Source: Nonomuraea cavernae
GTDB taxonomy: Bacteria > Actinomycetota > Actinomycetes > Streptosporangiales > Streptosporangiaceae
NCBI RefSeq assembly: GCF_014646355.1
Contig: NZ_BMNH01000015.1
Coordinates: forward strand, 1 to 64,000
Length of the DNA: 64,000 nt
Reading direction: 5' to 3'
The notes beneath the pieces were generated by a model, which was not told where the DNA came from, did no database searches, and saw nothing but the letters and a program-made list of their open reading frames with translations. Of the stretch, positions 27,387-34,636 are shown piece after piece. The translations under genes were made by a program, and so were the position numbers. The stretch's first letter is position 1. Each line of letters begins with the position of its first letter.

Positions 27387-27644
27387 CTACGTCGCGGCCG
27401 GGCTGCGCCAGCCCGCGGGGAAGCGGGTGCGGCGCCGCTCCTGCGGGGTGAGGCCGCCCCAGATGCCCTCGGACTCGCCCGCCCTCAGCGCGTAGGACCG
27501 GCACTCGTCGACGACCGCGCAGGTCGCGCAGACCGCTTTGGCCCGCTGCTCCTGCGCGGGAGAGGGGGCGAGCGGGAAGAAGAGCTCAGGATCGCTGGAT
27601 CTGCAAGCGCCCCCGCGCAGCCAGCCGGTCTCCTCCAAAGGCAT
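27387..27644 (-). CDS. WhiB-family iron-sulfur transcriptional regulator
   Basis: An 85-residue Wbl protein restricted to actinobacteria. It carries the four cluster-ligating cysteines (Cys14 in GGACRSSDPELFF, then CATCAVVDEC with Cys39, Cys42 and Cys48), the turn motif GIWGGLTPQERRR and a basic C-terminal tail (RRRTRFPAGWR) for DNA contact. Wbl proteins bind a [4Fe-4S] cluster and usually act with the primary sigma factor. A 13-bp repeat array lies immediately upstream. The subgroup is not assignable by eye. Confidence 0.94.
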   Translation of the reverse strand: MPLEETGWLRGGACRSSDPELFFPLAPSPAQEQRAKAVCATCAVVDECRSYALRAGESEGIWGGLTPQERRRTRFPAGWRSPAAT

Positions 27645-27712
27645 GCGTCAACGCTACGACGAGGTCATGATCAGTCGCATCATCCTCTGGGTTGACCCTC
27701 GGCTACATCCCA

Positions 27713-27789
27713 GGTGGTCATCCTGGGTGGTCATCGCGGATGGTCATCGCGGATGGTCATCGCGGATGGTCATCGCGGATGGTCATCGC
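27713..27789. repeat. Six copies of a 13-bp tandem repeat upstream of whiB
   Basis: GGATGGTCATCGC occurs four times without change (27738-27789). It is preceded by GGGTGGTCATCGC (27725-27737) and a shorter copy from 27713. The array lies in the 159-bp gap between the metallopeptidase stop and the whiB start, where the whiB promoter or leader should be. The unit is not divisible by three, and no gene is encoded. Confidence 0.9.
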
Positions 27790-27803
27790 GGCGCGGCGGA
27801 CTC

Positions 27804-28472
27804 TCAGCAGGACTCGACGCCCTCGTTGTAACCGACGGCGAACGACCGCTGGCGCTGCTTGGCCGTGCCGTGGGCGGAGGGGTTCAGCCAGTCGTCGGTG
27901 GGATCGCCGGCGGCCTCCAGGCTCAGCAGCAGCTCGCGGCCGTCGCCCTCCTCGACGTTCAGCGCCCCGGAGTTGATCAGCGACGCCAGGGTGGCGCCTC
28001 CGTAGCAGTCGGCCTGCAGCTCGGCCTGGATGTTGTGCCGGAAGTCGGCGCGCAGCTGGGCCTGCACGGCATGCCCGAGCTCGTGCGGGATGATCACGTA
28101 GACGGAGCCGTCCCCCATCTCCTTCCAGAGTCCTTCCATCCACTCGTGGTCGTAGGCGATGAAGTGGCCCTGCCGGCAGTAGAACGCGTTCTTGGGCGCG
28201 GCCCGGTGACCTGAGCAGCTCGGCCCGGAGTCACCCGAATAGGCGATGAAGTCGTTGATGGGCTGGTAAGTCCAGCCGAACTTGGCGAACTGCTTCGTCC
28301 AGAACGCCTCGGTCAGCTCCCTGGCGTCCCGCATGTCGTCCGCGAACGAGTCGACCTTGGGGGGTGGCTCCGCCGGCACGGGCGCGGGCATGGGCGGCAA
28401 GGAGCCACACCCCGACGACACGAGAGCCAGGGGCGTCAGCGCTACCAGGAGAGCAGTCAAGACGCGTGTCAC
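27804..28472 (-). CDS. Neutral zinc metallopeptidase lipoprotein
   Basis: A 222-residue protein with a lipoprotein signal (VTRVLTALLVALTPLALVSS then GCG; lipid-carrying Cys22) and a zinc-protease motif, IIPHELGHAVQAQ (His130, Glu131, His134). ELQADCYGG downstream supplies the third ligand. This pattern matches the YpfJ-like neutral zinc metallopeptidase family. Conserved cysteines (CSGHRAAPKNAFYC) may form a disulfide outside the membrane. The GTG at 28472 lies five bases after the stop of the glutamate-cysteine ligase homologue, so both are probably one operon. Confidence 0.82.
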   Translation of the reverse strand: MTRVLTALLVALTPLALVSSGCGSLPPMPAPVPAEPPPKVDSFADDMRDARELTEAFWTKQFAKFGWTYQPINDFIAYSGDSGPSCSGHRAAPKNAFYCRQGHFIAYDHEWMEGLWKEMGDGSVYVIIPHELGHAVQAQLRADFRHNIQAELQADCYGGATLASLINSGALNVEEGDGRELLLSLEAAGDPTDDWLNPSAHGTAKQRQRSFAVGYNEGVESC

Positions 28473-28476
28473 AGAC

Positions 28477-29940
28477 TCACACTTCCCAGGTGTGAACCGG
28501 TTCATTCTCATGCATACGCCCGATGTACTCCAATGTCATCAAGCGCAGCGCCTCATGCCGGTCTCCGCCGATCGCCCGGACCTTGTCCACCTGCCAGGTC
28601 GCACCGGTACGCCCGGTCAGGCAGCGCCCCTCGATGACACCGAGCAGCCGGTCGGCGACGGCCCCGTCCACATCCCACAGGGCGAGCCCCTCGCGGGCCA
28701 TCGGCAGCAGCCGGCGCAGGACCAGCTCGGCGGCGGACACCTCGCCCACTCCTGGCCAGTAAAGGCGGGAGTCAATGCCGTACCGGGCGGCGGCGGCCAG
28801 GTTCTCCTCGGCGGCGGCGAACGACATCTGGCTCCAGATCGGCCGCTCGGCGTACGGCAGCACGCGCATCAGCCCGTAGTAGAAGGCGGCGTTGGCCGCG
28901 ATGTCGACCACGGTCGGCCCGGCGGGCAGCACCCGGTTCTCCACGCGCAGGTGCGGGGCGCCGTCGGCCACCGCGTACACCGGCCGGTTCCAGCGGTAGA
29001 TCGTGCCGTTGTGCAGGGTCAGCTCGTGCAGTTGGGGGATGCGGCCCTGGTCGAGGACGTCCCTGGGGTCCTCGTCCTCGCAGAGCGGCAACAGCGCGGG
29101 GAAGTAGCGGACATTCTCCTCGAACAGGTCGAAGACACTGGTGATCCAGCGCTCGCCGAACCAGACGCGGGGCCGCACCCCCTGGGCCTTGAGCTCGTCC
29201 GGACGGGTGTCGGTGGCCTGCTCGCACAGCGCGATCCTGGTCTCGCGGTGCAACTCCTTGCCGAACAGGTAGGGAGAGTTGGCCGCGATCGCCACCTGCG
29301 GCCCGGCGATGGCCTGGGCGGCGTTCCAGTGGGCGGCGAACGTCTCGGGGCTGACCTGGAGGTGCAGTTGGACGCTGGTGCAGGCGGCCTCGGGCGCGAG
29401 GCTGTCGGCGTGCGTGTCGAGCCGCTCGACGCCCTCGATCGCGAGGTGCAGGTCCTCGCCCCGGGCGGCGAAGATCTGCTCGTTGAGCAGCCGGTAGCGC
29501 GGATTGGACGACAGCGTCCCCTCGCCGATGTCCTCCTCGCGCAGCGTGGGCAGGATGCCGATCAGGACGAGGTGGCCACCCTCGGAGCGGGCCCGGATCT
29601 CGGCGTGGTTGAGCCGGGCGCGGACGTCGTTCTCCAACTGGAGCGCGCCGTCACCGCGCAGGTCCTGGGGCTGGACGTTGATCTCGACGTTGAACTGGCC
29701 GAGCTCGGTCGCCCAGTCGGGCCGCGCGATCGCGGCGAGCACCTCGGCGTTGCGCATGTTGGCCTCGCCAGCCGCGTCCACGATGTTGAGCTCGATCTCC
29801 AGCCCGGCGAGCGGGCGGTCGAGCTCGAAGCGGGACTCGCGGAGCATTCGTGCGAAGACGTCGAGACATCGCCGCACCTTCTCCCGGTAGGCGCGTCGGT
29901 CGTCCCGGCTGAAGACGACGGCTGGTACGTCCCTCCCCAT
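28477..29940 (-). CDS. Glutamate--cysteine ligase-family protein (GCS2-like)
   Basis: A 487-residue ATP-dependent carboxylate-amine ligase. Family features include LAGLEIELNIVDAAG near residue 45, ELGQFNVEINVQPQDL, and a late TVVDIAANAAFYYGLMRVLP. It is longer than YbdK-type GCS2 proteins and matches the actinobacterial glutamate-cysteine ligase-like group. Actinomycetes make mycothiol rather than glutathione, so the product may be another gamma-glutamyl or amide compound. The ATG at 29940 has only a weak site upstream. The gene precedes the metallopeptidase gene by four bases. Confidence 0.78.
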   Translation of the reverse strand: MGRDVPAVVFSRDDRRAYREKVRRCLDVFARMLRESRFELDRPLAGLEIELNIVDAAGEANMRNAEVLAAIARPDWATELGQFNVEINVQPQDLRGDGALQLENDVRARLNHAEIRARSEGGHLVLIGILPTLREEDIGEGTLSSNPRYRLLNEQIFAARGEDLHLAIEGVERLDTHADSLAPEAACTSVQLHLQVSPETFAAHWNAAQAIAGPQVAIAANSPYLFGKELHRETRIALCEQATDTRPDELKAQGVRPRVWFGERWITSVFDLFEENVRYFPALLPLCEDEDPRDVLDQGRIPQLHELTLHNGTIYRWNRPVYAVADGAPHLRVENRVLPAGPTVVDIAANAAFYYGLMRVLPYAERPIWSQMSFAAAEENLAAAARYGIDSRLYWPGVGEVSAAELVLRRLLPMAREGLALWDVDGAVADRLLGVIEGRCLTGRTGATWQVDKVRAIGGDRHEALRLMTLEYIGRMHENEPVHTWEV

Positions 29941-30001
29941 ATCTTGAAATGTCGCACGTCAGCCGCGCCGAAACCAGCCCACCCCCCCTCGGCCGCGTCC
30001 G

Positions 30002-30079
30002 GGCGGCCAGACCAGGCGGCCAGACCAGGCGGCCAGACCAGGCGGCCAGACCAGGCGGCCAGACCAGGCGGCTAGACCA
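30002..30079. repeat. Six copies of a 13-bp tandem repeat spanning a stop codon
   Basis: GGCGGCCAGACCA is repeated at 30002-30066 in five exact copies. A sixth copy, 30067-30079, reads GGCGGCTAGACCA. That C-to-T change supplies the TAG stop (30072-30074, minus strand) of the response regulator. The array therefore starts inside the gene and extends 70 bases beyond it. Confidence 0.9.
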
Positions 30080-30704
30080 GGCGGCGCGCCGTAGCCCAGC
30101 GGGAGAGCTCGTGCCGGTTGGACAGCTGGAGTTTGCGCAGCACCGACGACACGTGGGTCTCGACCGTCTTGACCGAGATGAACAGCTCCTTGGCGATCTC
30201 CTTGTACGCGTAGCCGCGGGCGATCAGCCTGAGCACCTCGCGCTCTCGCTGCGTCAGCGAGTCGAGCTCCGGGTCGATCGAGGGCGCCTCGGAGGAGGCG
30301 AACGCGTCGAGCACGAACCCGGCCAGCCTCGGCGAGAAGACCGCGTCGCCGTCGGCCACCCGGCGGATCGCGTCGGTCAGCTCCTTGCCGCTGATGTTCT
30401 TGGTGACGTAGCCGCGGGCGCCGCCCCTGATCACGCCGATCACGTCCTCGGCCGCGTCGGAGACCGACAGCGCGAGGAACCTCACCGAGGAGCCGGAGCC
30501 GAGGACCTTGCGCAGCACCTCCTGGCCGCCGCCGCCCGGCATGTGCACGTCGAGCAGGACCACGTCGGGCTCCAGCTCGGCGATCGCCTTGACCGCCGTG
30601 TCGACGTCCTCGGCCTCGCCCACGACCTGGATCGAGTCACCCAGCTCGGCCCGCACGCCGGAACGGAACAACCGGTGGTCGTCGACGATCAGCACCCGCG
30701 TCAT
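30072..30704 (-). CDS. NarL/LuxR-type response regulator
   Basis: A 210-residue two-component output protein. The receiver domain has the acidic pair at Asp8-Asp9 (VLIVDDHRLFRSG), the phosphorylated Asp52 in VVLLDVHMPGGGG and the conserved Lys in GYVTKNISGKEL. The C-terminal LuxR helix-turn-helix contains LTQREREVLRLIARGYAYKE and VKTVETHVSSVLRKLQL. Its ATG overlaps the kinase stop (ATGA), so it is the cognate partner. Its stop codon lies inside a 13-bp tandem repeat. Confidence 0.95.
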   Translation of the reverse strand: MTRVLIVDDHRLFRSGVRAELGDSIQVVGEAEDVDTAVKAIAELEPDVVLLDVHMPGGGGQEVLRKVLGSGSSVRFLALSVSDAAEDVIGVIRGGARGYVTKNISGKELTDAIRRVADGDAVFSPRLAGFVLDAFASSEAPSIDPELDSLTQREREVLRLIARGYAYKEIAKELFISVKTVETHVSSVLRKLQLSNRHELSRWATARRLV

Positions 30705-31909
30705 GGTTTCTCCACCTTCATGGTCAACATCACTTCCGTGCCCTCACCCGGCTCGGTGCGCACCCGGGCCGTGCCGCCGTGACGTTCCATTCTCCCGATG
30801 ATGGACTCCCTGATCCCCATCCGGTCGAGCGGCACCGTGTCGAGATCGAAGCCCTTGCCCCGATCCTTCACGAAAATCGTCACCTCTTCACCCTCCACTT
30901 CCGCATAGACGGAAATAGACGGGCTCTCAGAGTATTTGGCCGCGTTGACCATCGCCTGCCTGGACGCCTTCAGCATGGCGGCGAGCTTGCCGGCCGAGTC
31001 GAGCGCGATGTCCCCGACGCAGACCACCTCGATGGCCACGCCGTGCGCGTCCTCCTCCTCGGCGGCGATCCGGCGGACCGCGGCGGCCACGGTGGCGTCC
31101 GCGTCCTGGGCCGGCTGGTAGAGCCAGTTGCGCAGCTCGCGCTCCTGCGCGCGGGCCAGGCGGGTGACCTCGCGCGGGTCCTGCGCGACGCGCTGGATCA
31201 GCGTGAGCGTGTGGAGCACCGAGTCGTGCACCATCGCGGCGACCTCGGCCCGCTCCTCCTGCCGGATGCGCTCGCGGCGCTCCAGTTGGAGCTCCTTCCA
31301 CAGGCCCGCGAGCCACGGCGCGGCGATGACGGCCAGCCCGCCGACGACCACCACGGTGAACAGCAGGCCGGGCCGGGCCGGGGCCAGCTCGCCCTGAGCC
31401 GCCAGGAAGCCGGCCGCGCCGACGACGACCAGGGCCACGCCGAGCAGCGTGCGGACCCGGTTCTTCCGGATGCTCTGGGTCGCGCCGCTCACCCAGTTGC
31501 GGCGGCGTACCGGATCGGCCTGCTGCCACAGGATGAGCGCGCCGATGCCGCCCACCGCGAACGGCAGCATGCCGATGCCTCCCTTGGAGGCGCCGGTCAG
31601 CCACCCGAACGCCATCAGCGCCATCCCGATCGCGCTGAACGCGGCCAGCTGGCTCCAGTCACGCGCGGGCGCGTGCCCCTCGTGCGGCTCGCGCGGCGCG
31701 ACCATCCAGAGCACCGCGTACGCCACGAAGCCGACCCCGTCGACCACGCTCAACAGCACGAACATCAGCCGGACCACGACCGGGTCGAGCTTCAGCTGGC
31801 TCGCCAGCCCCTGCGCCACGCCGCCGACGAGGCGGCCCTCCATGGGCCGTGTCATCCGGCGGTAGGGCGCGTCGCCGCCGGGCTCGGCAAGTGTCTTCTG
31901 GTCAGCCAT
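30701..31909 (-). CDS. PspC-domain sensor histidine kinase
   Basis: A 402-residue membrane kinase. A PspC domain opens the protein (MEGRLVGGVAQGLASQLKLD, then VVVRLMFVLLSVVDGVGFVA). Several more hydrophobic segments follow, up to about residue 185. The HisKA_3-type dimerisation helix reads AEVAAMVHDSVLHTLTLIQR with the phospho-accepting His, and the ATPase domain has VKDRGKGFDLD. PspC kinases sense envelope stress in actinobacteria. The ATG at 31909 (MADQKTLAEP) is preferred to a frame from 32035 that runs through the divergent gene's leader. It is coupled to the response regulator. Confidence 0.93.
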   Translation of the reverse strand: MADQKTLAEPGGDAPYRRMTRPMEGRLVGGVAQGLASQLKLDPVVVRLMFVLLSVVDGVGFVAYAVLWMVAPREPHEGHAPARDWSQLAAFSAIGMALMAFGWLTGASKGGIGMLPFAVGGIGALILWQQADPVRRRNWVSGATQSIRKNRVRTLLGVALVVVGAAGFLAAQGELAPARPGLLFTVVVVGGLAVIAAPWLAGLWKELQLERRERIRQEERAEVAAMVHDSVLHTLTLIQRVAQDPREVTRLARAQERELRNWLYQPAQDADATVAAAVRRIAAEEEDAHGVAIEVVCVGDIALDSAGKLAAMLKASRQAMVNAAKYSESPSISVYAEVEGEEVTIFVKDRGKGFDLDTVPLDRMGIRESIIGRMERHGGTARVRTEPGEGTEVMLTMKVEKP

Positions 31910-32022
31910 AACGCCACCATCGTCACACGCCCCCGGCGATTCGGACATCGGGAACAACCCCCAGGGTCGGCTCAGGGGTCTCCCCGATGCGGACGGCCAC
32001 CGGGCGGGTCCACGATGGTTCC

Positions 32023-33888
32023 ATGACAGAAGCACCGGCGAAGGAACCGGCCGCGCCTCCCCGGGTCCTGCGGCGCAGCGGCGAGGGCCGCTTCCTCATG
32101 GGCGTCTGCGCCGGGCTGGGACGGCACACCGGCATCGACCCCGTGGTGTTCCGCGCGGGGTTCGCGGTGCTCCTGTTCGGCTCGGGCATCGGCCTCTTCC
32201 TGTACATCGCGGCGTTCCTGCTGATGAAGGAGCCGGACGGCCGGCCCGGCTACATCGAGCAGTGGAGCCGCCGCGACTTCGACGCCGACACCGTGATGGC
32301 GCTGCTGACGGCGGTGCTCGCGTTCGGGCTGGCGATCAACCTGACCACGGTCTGGCTCGGCACCGGCACCCTGGTGGTCGGGCTGCTGCTGGCGGTCGCG
32401 CTGCTCGCCGCCCACTCCAAGGGCGTCGACCTGCTCGGCCTCGCCCGCTCGATGCCCGAGCGGCTCACCCGCCGCCAGGCCGCCGAGGCGTATCCACCGC
32501 CGCCCGTGGCGCCCTCCCCCGGCTTCCCCCGGCCGTCCCCGTACGGCGAACCGCCGGTCGCGACGGCCCAAACGGCCCACGGCTCCCTGGGCGTGGACAC
32601 CACCCTCCGTCCCGTCCGCCCGGACATGCCGTCTTCCGCCGCTACGTCCCGGTCGCCGGAGGCGCCGCCGGTCCCGGACCCGACCGTCCCCCACCGGTCG
32701 CCCATCCCCGCCACCACCTCACCGAGCGAATCGGTCACCGCGCGCCTCCCGGCGGACGACCTCCCTCGTGCGGACACTCCAGCGGGCGACGCGCCACACG
32801 AGAGCACGCCGGCCGGCCCTCGCGAGGACGACGCCACCGAAGTGCCGCGGGAAGCCGTCGCGGCGACCGACGTCGCGCCGGCCGGCACCGCCGCCTCCCC
32901 GGGCACGGCCGCCGTCGAGACTCCGCGCGACGAGACGCCCGGCTCGCCGTACGCGGGCACGACCACCCGCGAAGAGACACCCGGCTCGCCCCACGCGGGC
33001 ACGACCATCCGCGAAGAGACACCTGACTCGCTGTACGCGAGTGGCTTCACGCGCCTGGACAGGTCCCTGGGCGACGGAGCGTCCGGAGGCGGACGGGACA
33101 CGGAGTTCGCCTCGTACGGGGCGCCGTTCGCGCCGCACGGCCCCTACCGCCCGCGCGACGCGTACCACCCGCGCGACGCGTACCAGCCGCTCGACCCGAG
33201 CAAGCGCGCCGGCTACTCCCCTTACGACCCCGCCCTGTACGGCCCGCCGACGCCGACGCCGCCACGCCGCCCGCGCCCGCGATCGTTCATCGGCGCCATC
33301 ACCATGTTGCTCGCCATCGTCATTGGAGGGATCGTCGTGGCGGTCCAAGCCGGATCGAGCCCCGGAGTGAACCCGATCATCGTGGGGGGCAGCGTCCTCG
33401 TCACGATCGGGGCGGGTCTGCTGATCGCGGCCTGGTGGGGCCGAGGCGCCGGGCTGGTGGCCTCGGGCACGGCCGTGGCGCTCATGGTGGCCCTGGCCCT
33501 GACGCTCGGCGGCCTGCCGGAGAAGGTCGGCGACTCGGTGTGGACTCCGGTCACGGCCGCGGAGGCGAGCAAGGTGTACGACGTGGGGGTGGGCAGCGGC
33601 CGGCTCGACCTGTCGGAGCTCAGGCTGACCCCGGGCACGAGGCTGACGTTCAACGCGTCGATGTCGATCGGGGAGCTGACCGTGATCGTGCCGCCGACGG
33701 TCAAGGTGGAGGTGCACGCCATCAACAAGGTGGGCGACATCCAGGTGGGCCAGTCGCTGAGGGGTGGCATGGACGTCAGGTTCGACACGGTGCTGGAGCC
33801 GGAGACTCCACCGTCGGGGAAGGTGTCGACCATCGTGCTCAATCTGAGCGGTGGCGTCGGCGACATGGACGTGCGTCATGCGGCCTGA
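32023..33888 (+). CDS. PspC domain membrane protein with LiaF-like C-terminus
   Basis: A 621-residue protein. The N-terminal PspC domain (GRFLMGVCAGLGRHTGIDPV onward) is followed by two hydrophobic segments and a long Pro/Thr/Glu-rich region (about residues 150-420) containing two near-copies of PGSPYAGTTTREET. Three more membrane segments follow. The C-terminal beta domain (VYDVGVGSGRLDLSEL, then GELTVIVPPTVKVEVHA) resembles the LiaF/DUF4097 domains that restrain envelope-stress kinases. It is divergent from a PspC kinase and response regulator, so the trio forms a LiaFSR-like unit. The ATG at 32023 is chosen. Confidence 0.82.
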   Translation: MTEAPAKEPAAPPRVLRRSGEGRFLMGVCAGLGRHTGIDPVVFRAGFAVLLFGSGIGLFLYIAAFLLMKEPDGRPGYIEQWSRRDFDADTVMALLTAVLAFGLAINLTTVWLGTGTLVVGLLLAVALLAAHSKGVDLLGLARSMPERLTRRQAAEAYPPPPVAPSPGFPRPSPYGEPPVATAQTAHGSLGVDTTLRPVRPDMPSSAATSRSPEAPPVPDPTVPHRSPIPATTSPSESVTARLPADDLPRADTPAGDAPHESTPAGPREDDATEVPREAVAATDVAPAGTAASPGTAAVETPRDETPGSPYAGTTTREETPGSPHAGTTIREETPDSLYASGFTRLDRSLGDGASGGGRDTEFASYGAPFAPHGPYRPRDAYHPRDAYQPLDPSKRAGYSPYDPALYGPPTPTPPRRPRPRSFIGAITMLLAIVIGGIVVAVQAGSSPGVNPIIVGGSVLVTIGAGLLIAAWWGRGAGLVASGTAVALMVALALTLGGLPEKVGDSVWTPVTAAEASKVYDVGVGSGRLDLSELRLTPGTRLTFNASMSIGELTVIVPPTVKVEVHAINKVGDIQVGQSLRGGMDVRFDTVLEPETPPSGKVSTIVLNLSGGVGDMDVRHAA

Positions 33889-34078
33889 CGTCGATCGGCC
33901 GCGCCGGCTGCACCGGACCGACTGGATGGCGCTGCTCAGTGGTGTGCTGTTCGTCGTGCTGGGCATACTGATCATGACCCGCGCGATCACGGATCCGCTG
34001 GTCCTGGTCTCGCTGCTGGTCGTCGGGCTGGGTTTCGCGGGTCTCGTGGCCATCGTCGCGAGGGTGCTCCGCGGTTGA
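33878..34078 (+). CDS. Small two-helix membrane protein
   Basis: A 66-residue protein: MRPDVDRPRRLHRTDWMALL and then two hydrophobic stretches (SGVLFVVLGILIMTRAI and PLVLVSLLVVGLGFAGLVAI). It overlaps the end of the PspC/LiaF-like gene by 11 bases, so it is probably coupled to it and belongs to the same envelope-stress unit. The function is unknown. Confidence 0.6.
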   Translation: MRPDVDRPRRLHRTDWMALLSGVLFVVLGILIMTRAITDPLVLVSLLVVGLGFAGLVAIVARVLRG

Positions 34079-34084
34079 TAACCC

Positions 34085-34112
34085 TTGACCGGGAAAAACA
34101 CCGGCGTACGTT
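34085..34112 (+). promoter_or_regulatory. Predicted promoter of the molybdenum-hydroxylase operon
   Basis: TTGACC (34085-34090), a 16-base spacer and TACGTT (34107-34112) lie 42 bases before the ATG at 34154. Confidence 0.5.
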
Positions 34113-34153
34113 GGCATTTATCCGCCTTTCCCCCTGCTCCTGAGGGAGGACGT

Positions 34154-34636
34154 ATGCCCCGGATCACCGTCACCGTTGACGGAGTCGGATACGAGGAGGA
34201 AGTCGAGCCGCGACTTCTCCTCGTCCACCTGCTACGAGAACGACTGGGCAAGACCGGCACTCCTGTCGGCTGCGACACCAGCAACTGCGGCGCCTGCACC
34301 GTGATGCTCGACGGCAAGACTGTGAAGAGCTGCTCCGTGCTGGCCGTCCAGGCCGACGGATGCGACATCGTCACGATCGAGGGGCTCGGCTCGCCCGGGT
34401 CCATGCACCCGATGCAGCGCGCCTTCCACGAGGAACACGCCCTGCAGTGCGGCTACTGCACACCTGGCATGGTCATGGCCGCGATCGACCTGCTCAGGGA
34501 TACGCCGGACCCGTCCGAGGAGGCCATCAGGGAGGGCCTGGAAGGCAACCTCTGCCGATGCACCGGCTACTGCAACATCGTCCGCGCGGTACGGCGTGGC
34601 GCCCAGGAGATGGGGCAGGCGGTGAAGTCGTCATGA
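34154..34636 (+). CDS. CO-dehydrogenase-like [2Fe-2S] small subunit
   Basis: A 160-residue electron-transfer subunit of a molybdenum hydroxylase (CoxS/XdhC type). The N-terminal plant-type ferredoxin cluster has GCDTSNCGACTVMLDG with a later Cys in KSCSVLA. The C-terminal helical cluster domain has QCGYCTPGMVM and GNLCRCTGYCNIV. It passes electrons from the Mo site of the large subunit to FAD. GGGAGGA precedes the ATG at 34154. It overlaps the large-subunit gene (ATGA). Confidence 0.95.
   Translation: MPRITVTVDGVGYEEEVEPRLLLVHLLRERLGKTGTPVGCDTSNCGACTVMLDGKTVKSCSVLAVQADGCDIVTIEGLGSPGSMHPMQRAFHEEHALQCGYCTPGMVMAAIDLLRDTPDPSEEAIREGLEGNLCRCTGYCNIVRAVRRGAQEMGQAVKSS

Noticed and set aside
27714..28214. 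Plus-strand frame with GWSSRMVIADGHR repeats
   Set aside because: It is only a reading of the 13-bp tandem array running into the antisense of the metallopeptidase gene. It has no ribosome site or domain.
27713..30079. CRISPR arrays suggested by the two 13-bp repeat clusters
   Set aside because: The copies are contiguous with no spacers, the unit is too short, and no cas genes are present.
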